Below, one piece after another: positions 61,442-64,000 of a stretch of DNA of 64,000 nucleotides (position 1 is its first letter; every line of letters starts with the position of its first letter). This DNA comes from Rhodococcoides kyotonense (GTDB taxonomy: Bacteria; Actinomycetota; Actinomycetes; Mycobacteriales; Mycobacteriaceae), in NCBI RefSeq assembly GCF_900188125.1, contig NZ_FZOW01000004.1, positions 186,001 through 250,000 on the forward strand, read 5' to 3'. Position numbers and translations under genes: made by a program. The notes beneath the pieces are model-generated. The model was not told the origin of the DNA and did not search any database. It saw nothing but the letters and a program-made list of their open reading frames with translations.

Positions 61442-62482
61442 CTAGCCTGCGCTGACGCTGCGACCAGCGGACTTCAGGTCGTTGCATGCCTCGACGACGC
61501 GAGCCGTCATGCCGGCCTCGGCCTTCTTGAGGTAGCTACGCGGGTCGTAGGCCTTCTTGTTGCCGACCTCGCCGTCGACCTTCAGCACACCGTCGTAGTT
61601 GCTGAAGAAGTGTCCGGCGATGGGACGGCTGAACGCGTACTGGGTGTCGGTGTCGACGTTCATCTTCACCGTGCCGTACTCGAGCGCCTCTTCGATCTCG
61701 CTCTTCGCCGATCCCGATCCGCCGTGGAAGACGAAGTCGAACGGCTTCGAGCCTGCTGCCAGGCCGAGCTTCTCCGACGCCACACGCTGACCGTCGGCCA
61801 GCACGGACGGCTTGAGCTTGACGTTGCCGGGCTTGTAGACGCCGTGCACGTTGCCGAACGTTGCCGCCAGCAGGTAACGCGATCCCGCGTCGCCGGCACC
61901 GAGAGCCTCGACGGTCTTCAGGAAGTCCTCGTTGGAGGTGTACAGCTTGTCGTTGATCTCGGCCTCGACGCCGTCTTCTTCGCCGCCGACGACACCGATC
62001 TCGATTTCGAGGATGATGCGGGCCGCGGCTGCCTTGGCGAGCAGATCCTTGGCGATCTCGAGGTTCTCGTCGATCGGGACCGCGGAGCCGTCCCACATGT
62101 GCGACTGGAACAGCGGGTTACGACCGGCGTCGACGCGTTCCTGCGAGATCGCGATCAGCGGACGAACGTACGTGTCCAGCTTGTCCTTGGGGCAGTGGTC
62201 GGTGTGGAGCGCGATGGTGACGTCGTACTTCGCGGCGATCACGTGCGCGAACTCGGCCAGTGCTACCGCACCGGTGACCATGTCCTTGACTCCGAGACCG
62301 GAGCCGAACTCGGCGCCACCGGTCGAGAACTGGATGATGCCGTCACTTCCCGCGTCGGCGAAACCTTTGATTGCGGCGTTGATGGACTCGGAACCCACGC
62401 AGTTGATCGCCGGAAATGCGAACTGGTGTTCCTTCGCCCGGCCAAGCATCTCTGCGTAGACCTCGGGAGTTGCGATCGGCAC
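61442..62482 (-). CDS. fba: Fructose-bisphosphate aldolase, class II
   Basis: 346-residue zinc aldolase of glycolysis/gluconeogenesis. ALHTDHCPKDKLD carries the first metal His; later segments EIEIGVVGGEEDGV, TFGNVHGVYKPGNVKLKP and FHGGSGSAKSEI hold the other zinc and phosphate ligands. Length and wording match actinobacterial class IIA Fba. GTG at 62482 with a good GGAGGA site eight bases upstream. Divergent from dedA by 185 bases. Confidence 0.95.
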   Translation of the reverse strand: MPIATPEVYAEMLGRAKEHQFAFPAINCVGSESINAAIKGFADAGSDGIIQFSTGGAEFGSGLGVKDMVTGAVALAEFAHVIAAKYDVTIALHTDHCPKDKLDTYVRPLIAISQERVDAGRNPLFQSHMWDGSAVPIDENLEIAKDLLAKAAAARIILEIEIGVVGGEEDGVEAEINDKLYTSNEDFLKTVEALGAGDAGSRYLLAATFGNVHGVYKPGNVKLKPSVLADGQRVASEKLGLAAGSKPFDFVFHGGSGSAKSEIEEALEYGTVKMNVDTDTQYAFSRPIAGHFFSNYDGVLKVDGEVGNKKAYDPRSYLKKAEAGMTARVVEACNDLKSAGRSVSAG

Positions 62483-62667
62483 GGCGTCATTCCTCCAATG
62501 TGAACCAGATTGATTGTCTCCTGCAGTATGGCAAGCCGCGGCCGCGACTGTCGCGGTACCCACCTCGACGCCACCAGCGACGATCTGGACGAATCGGACA
62601 GCGGCTTCGGAGGGAATGGACACCTGTTGTTCAGGTTCTCCCAGGTTCGGCCGGTAAGGTAGGCGCG

Positions 62668-63396
62668 GTGAGTCTTCTTGCTGCCTCGGAATCCGTGACG
62701 ACGAACCTGGCTTTGTTGCCCGGCTTTCTCGATCCAGTCAACCTGCTCAACTCGTTCGGCACCTGGGTGCTCGTGGGACTACTACTCGTGGTCTTCATCG
62801 AGTCGGGTCTGCTGTTCCCTCTCCTTCCCGGTGACTCGCTGCTGTTCACGGCAGGTCTCATCGCGGCGTCGAAGTCCACGGAGGTCCAACCCTTCGCCTC
62901 GATCTGGACGCTGATCATCCTGATCCCGATCGCGGCGATCGCGGGCGATCAGGTCGGCTACTTCATCGGCCGCAAGGGCGGAGCCGGGCTGTTCAAGACC
63001 AACGACGCGAAGTTCTTCAAGAAGAAGTACATCGACGAATCGCACGCATTCTTCGAGAAGCACGGCCCGATCACGATCATCCTGGCTCGCTTCGTCCCGA
63101 TCGTCCGGACGTTCGCGCCGGTCGTCGCAGGCGCGTCGAAGATGAAGTACTCGATCTTCGTCACCTACAACGTCGTCGGCGGCATCATCTGGGGTGCCGG
63201 AGTCACGTTGCTCGGTTACTTCCTCGGCCAGATCGCCTTCATCCGCGACAACGTCGACATCATCTTCATCATCATCGTGCTGGTGTCGGTCCTGCCCATC
63301 GTCATCGAGGTGGGCAAGCGCATGCTGAAGGCACGCAAGACGCCGCTGTCGGAGGCCACTGACGCCATCGACGCCCAGGACAACCCCAACTCCTAG
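62668..63396 (+). CDS. DedA-family membrane protein
   Basis: 242 residues with four to five helices. Diagnostic DedA segments: FIESGLLFPLLPGDSLLFTAG (the acidic Glu in the first re-entrant helix), GDQVGYFIGRKGG, FFEKHGPITIILARFVPIVRTFAPVVAGASKM (the catalytic-looking Arg residues) and YNVVGGIIWGAG. DedA proteins are proposed lipid-carrier flippases or proton-dependent transporters. The gene order after fba matches Rv0364. GTG start. A second DedA follows 28 bases later. Confidence 0.91.
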   Translation: MSLLAASESVTTNLALLPGFLDPVNLLNSFGTWVLVGLLLVVFIESGLLFPLLPGDSLLFTAGLIAASKSTEVQPFASIWTLIILIPIAAIAGDQVGYFIGRKGGAGLFKTNDAKFFKKKYIDESHAFFEKHGPITIILARFVPIVRTFAPVVAGASKMKYSIFVTYNVVGGIIWGAGVTLLGYFLGQIAFIRDNVDIIFIIIVLVSVLPIVIEVGKRMLKARKTPLSEATDAIDAQDNPNS

Positions 63397-63424
63397 ATCG
63401 CGTGCGACAACAGTGATTCAGTCG

Positions 63425-64000
63425 ATGGGCCAGTTCGGTCCCCTTGAAACCGCAGGGCCGCTCGTGGTCTGGCTCGTAGTGGTGACGTTCGTCTTCCTCG
63501 AGTGCGCGGTCATCATCGGATTGTTTCTGCCCGGCGACTCGATGCTCGTCACCGCGGGCATCGTCATGGCGACCCACGCGTCGGGCACGGGCCACATCTG
63601 GGCGCTGTCCGTGGGTGCGATGATCGCCGCCATCGTCGGCAATCAGGTGGGCTACGTGATCGGCCACCGAACGGGATCGAAACTCGTCGCCCGCAAGAAC
63701 GGCAAATACCTCAACACGAAGAACCTGCACAAGGTCAACCTGCTGCTCGAGAAGCACGGTTTCTGGGCCGTTCTGGTCGCGCGATGGATCCCGTGGGTGC
63801 GCACACTGTGCCCCATGGTCGCGGGCGCAGCGAAGATGAATCACCGCCGCTACACCATCGCGAGCACTCTGGGGGCCATCATCTGGGCCCCGGTTCTGCT
63901 GCTCGTCGGCTTCTATTTCGGCAGTTTCCTCGAGAAGATTCCGTGGCTGTTGCCTGCGGTTCTGATCGGAATGATCGTGCTTCTCGTCGTCGGGACAGGC
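63425..64000 (+). CDS. DedA-family membrane protein (3' truncated by window end)
   Basis: 192 codons visible, open at the right edge. It has the same DedA landmarks as its neighbour: FLECAVIIGLFLPGDSMLVTAG, GNQVGYVIGHRTG and LLEKHGFWAVLVARWIPWVRTLCPMVAGAAKM. Divergence from the adjacent copy is substantial, so this is an old tandem duplication. An upstream in-frame GTG at 63413 is an alternative start. The two are probably co-transcribed. Confidence 0.86.
   Translation, partial: MGQFGPLETAGPLVVWLVVVTFVFLECAVIIGLFLPGDSMLVTAGIVMATHASGTGHIWALSVGAMIAAIVGNQVGYVIGHRTGSKLVARKNGKYLNTKNLHKVNLLLEKHGFWAVLVARWIPWVRTLCPMVAGAAKMNHRRYTIASTLGAIIWAPVLLLVGFYFGSFLEKIPWLLPAVLIGMIVLLVVGTG

Overview
The window is high-GC actinobacterial DNA, most likely from a Rhodococcus-like member of the Mycobacteriales. 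The evidence is the GC-rich coding with frequent GTG starts, a WhiB-family protein, an FprA-type ferredoxin reductase, a CaiB/BaiF racemase of the mycobacterial Mcr type, and a right-hand end (53.7-64 kb) whose order purA / Rv0358-like / Rv0359-like / DUF3151 / Rv0361-like / fba / DedA matches what I recall around Rv0357c-Rv0364 of Mycobacterium tuberculosis. No rRNA, tRNA, CRISPR array, phage or transposase was seen.

The left 41 kb is mostly a sulfur-scavenging region. It carries eight luciferase-like (LLM-class) flavin monooxygenases, two SsuABC/TauABC-type importers (one cut by the window edge), two oligopeptide/nickel-type ABC importers with fused double ATPases, one polar-amino-acid ABC importer, a TauD-type dioxygenase, a rhodanese and O-succinylhomoserine sulfhydrylase (metZ). 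Region by region: 1-2.5 kb, the end of an SsuCB-type importer plus a monooxygenase (+ strand). 15.2-2.5 kb, a 13-gene minus-strand operon (peptide-type importer, three monooxygenases, DUF1684, MFS, quinone oxidoreductase, paired SMR exporters). 20.8-15.2 kb, GNAT, three monooxygenases and an MFS exporter. 25.1-20.9 kb, an amino-acid importer plus a flavin amine oxidase. 32.9-25.2 kb, a monooxygenase, a second peptide-type importer and an M20 deacetylase. 41.4-35.4 kb, a taurine/sulfonate importer, TauD, a membrane protein, rhodanese and metZ.

Three of these operons begin with what reads as a SAM-I (S-box) riboswitch on the minus strand (15.1, 20.7 and 25.0 kb). In all three the 3' strand of the closing P1 helix runs directly into the first Shine-Dalgarno sequence, so translational control is likely. 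Two of the riboswitches, and the taurine operon, are followed by tiny cysteine-containing leader ORFs sharing an R-L/I-x-V-D-L/F-C-R core. These look like cysteine-sensing attenuator peptides. SAM and charged tRNA-Cys may therefore be sensed in series. The GNAT, LLM and M20 combination together with an amino-acid importer resembles the S-substituted-cysteine salvage operons (yxe/ytm) of Bacillus.

From 33 to 53 kb the content is mixed: WhiB, a NagD-like HAD phosphatase, isochorismate synthase, fprA, SMP-30, an amidohydrolase, DUF456, purT, an acyl-CoA racemase, a MocR regulator and an Ogt-type methyltransferase. A SipW-like signal peptidase locus with three exported substrates follows (49.6-52.9 kb). 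A family of long, nearly perfect inverted repeats sits exactly between four convergent gene pairs (35.4, 42.9, 47.5 and 61.4 kb), probably as bidirectional terminators.

The right end (53.7-64 kb) holds purA, a site-2 protease, a WYL regulator, a PPOX-fold protein, a CDF metal exporter, an aromatic-acid-exporter-like protein, DUF3151, class II aldolase and two DedA proteins, the last cut by the window end.
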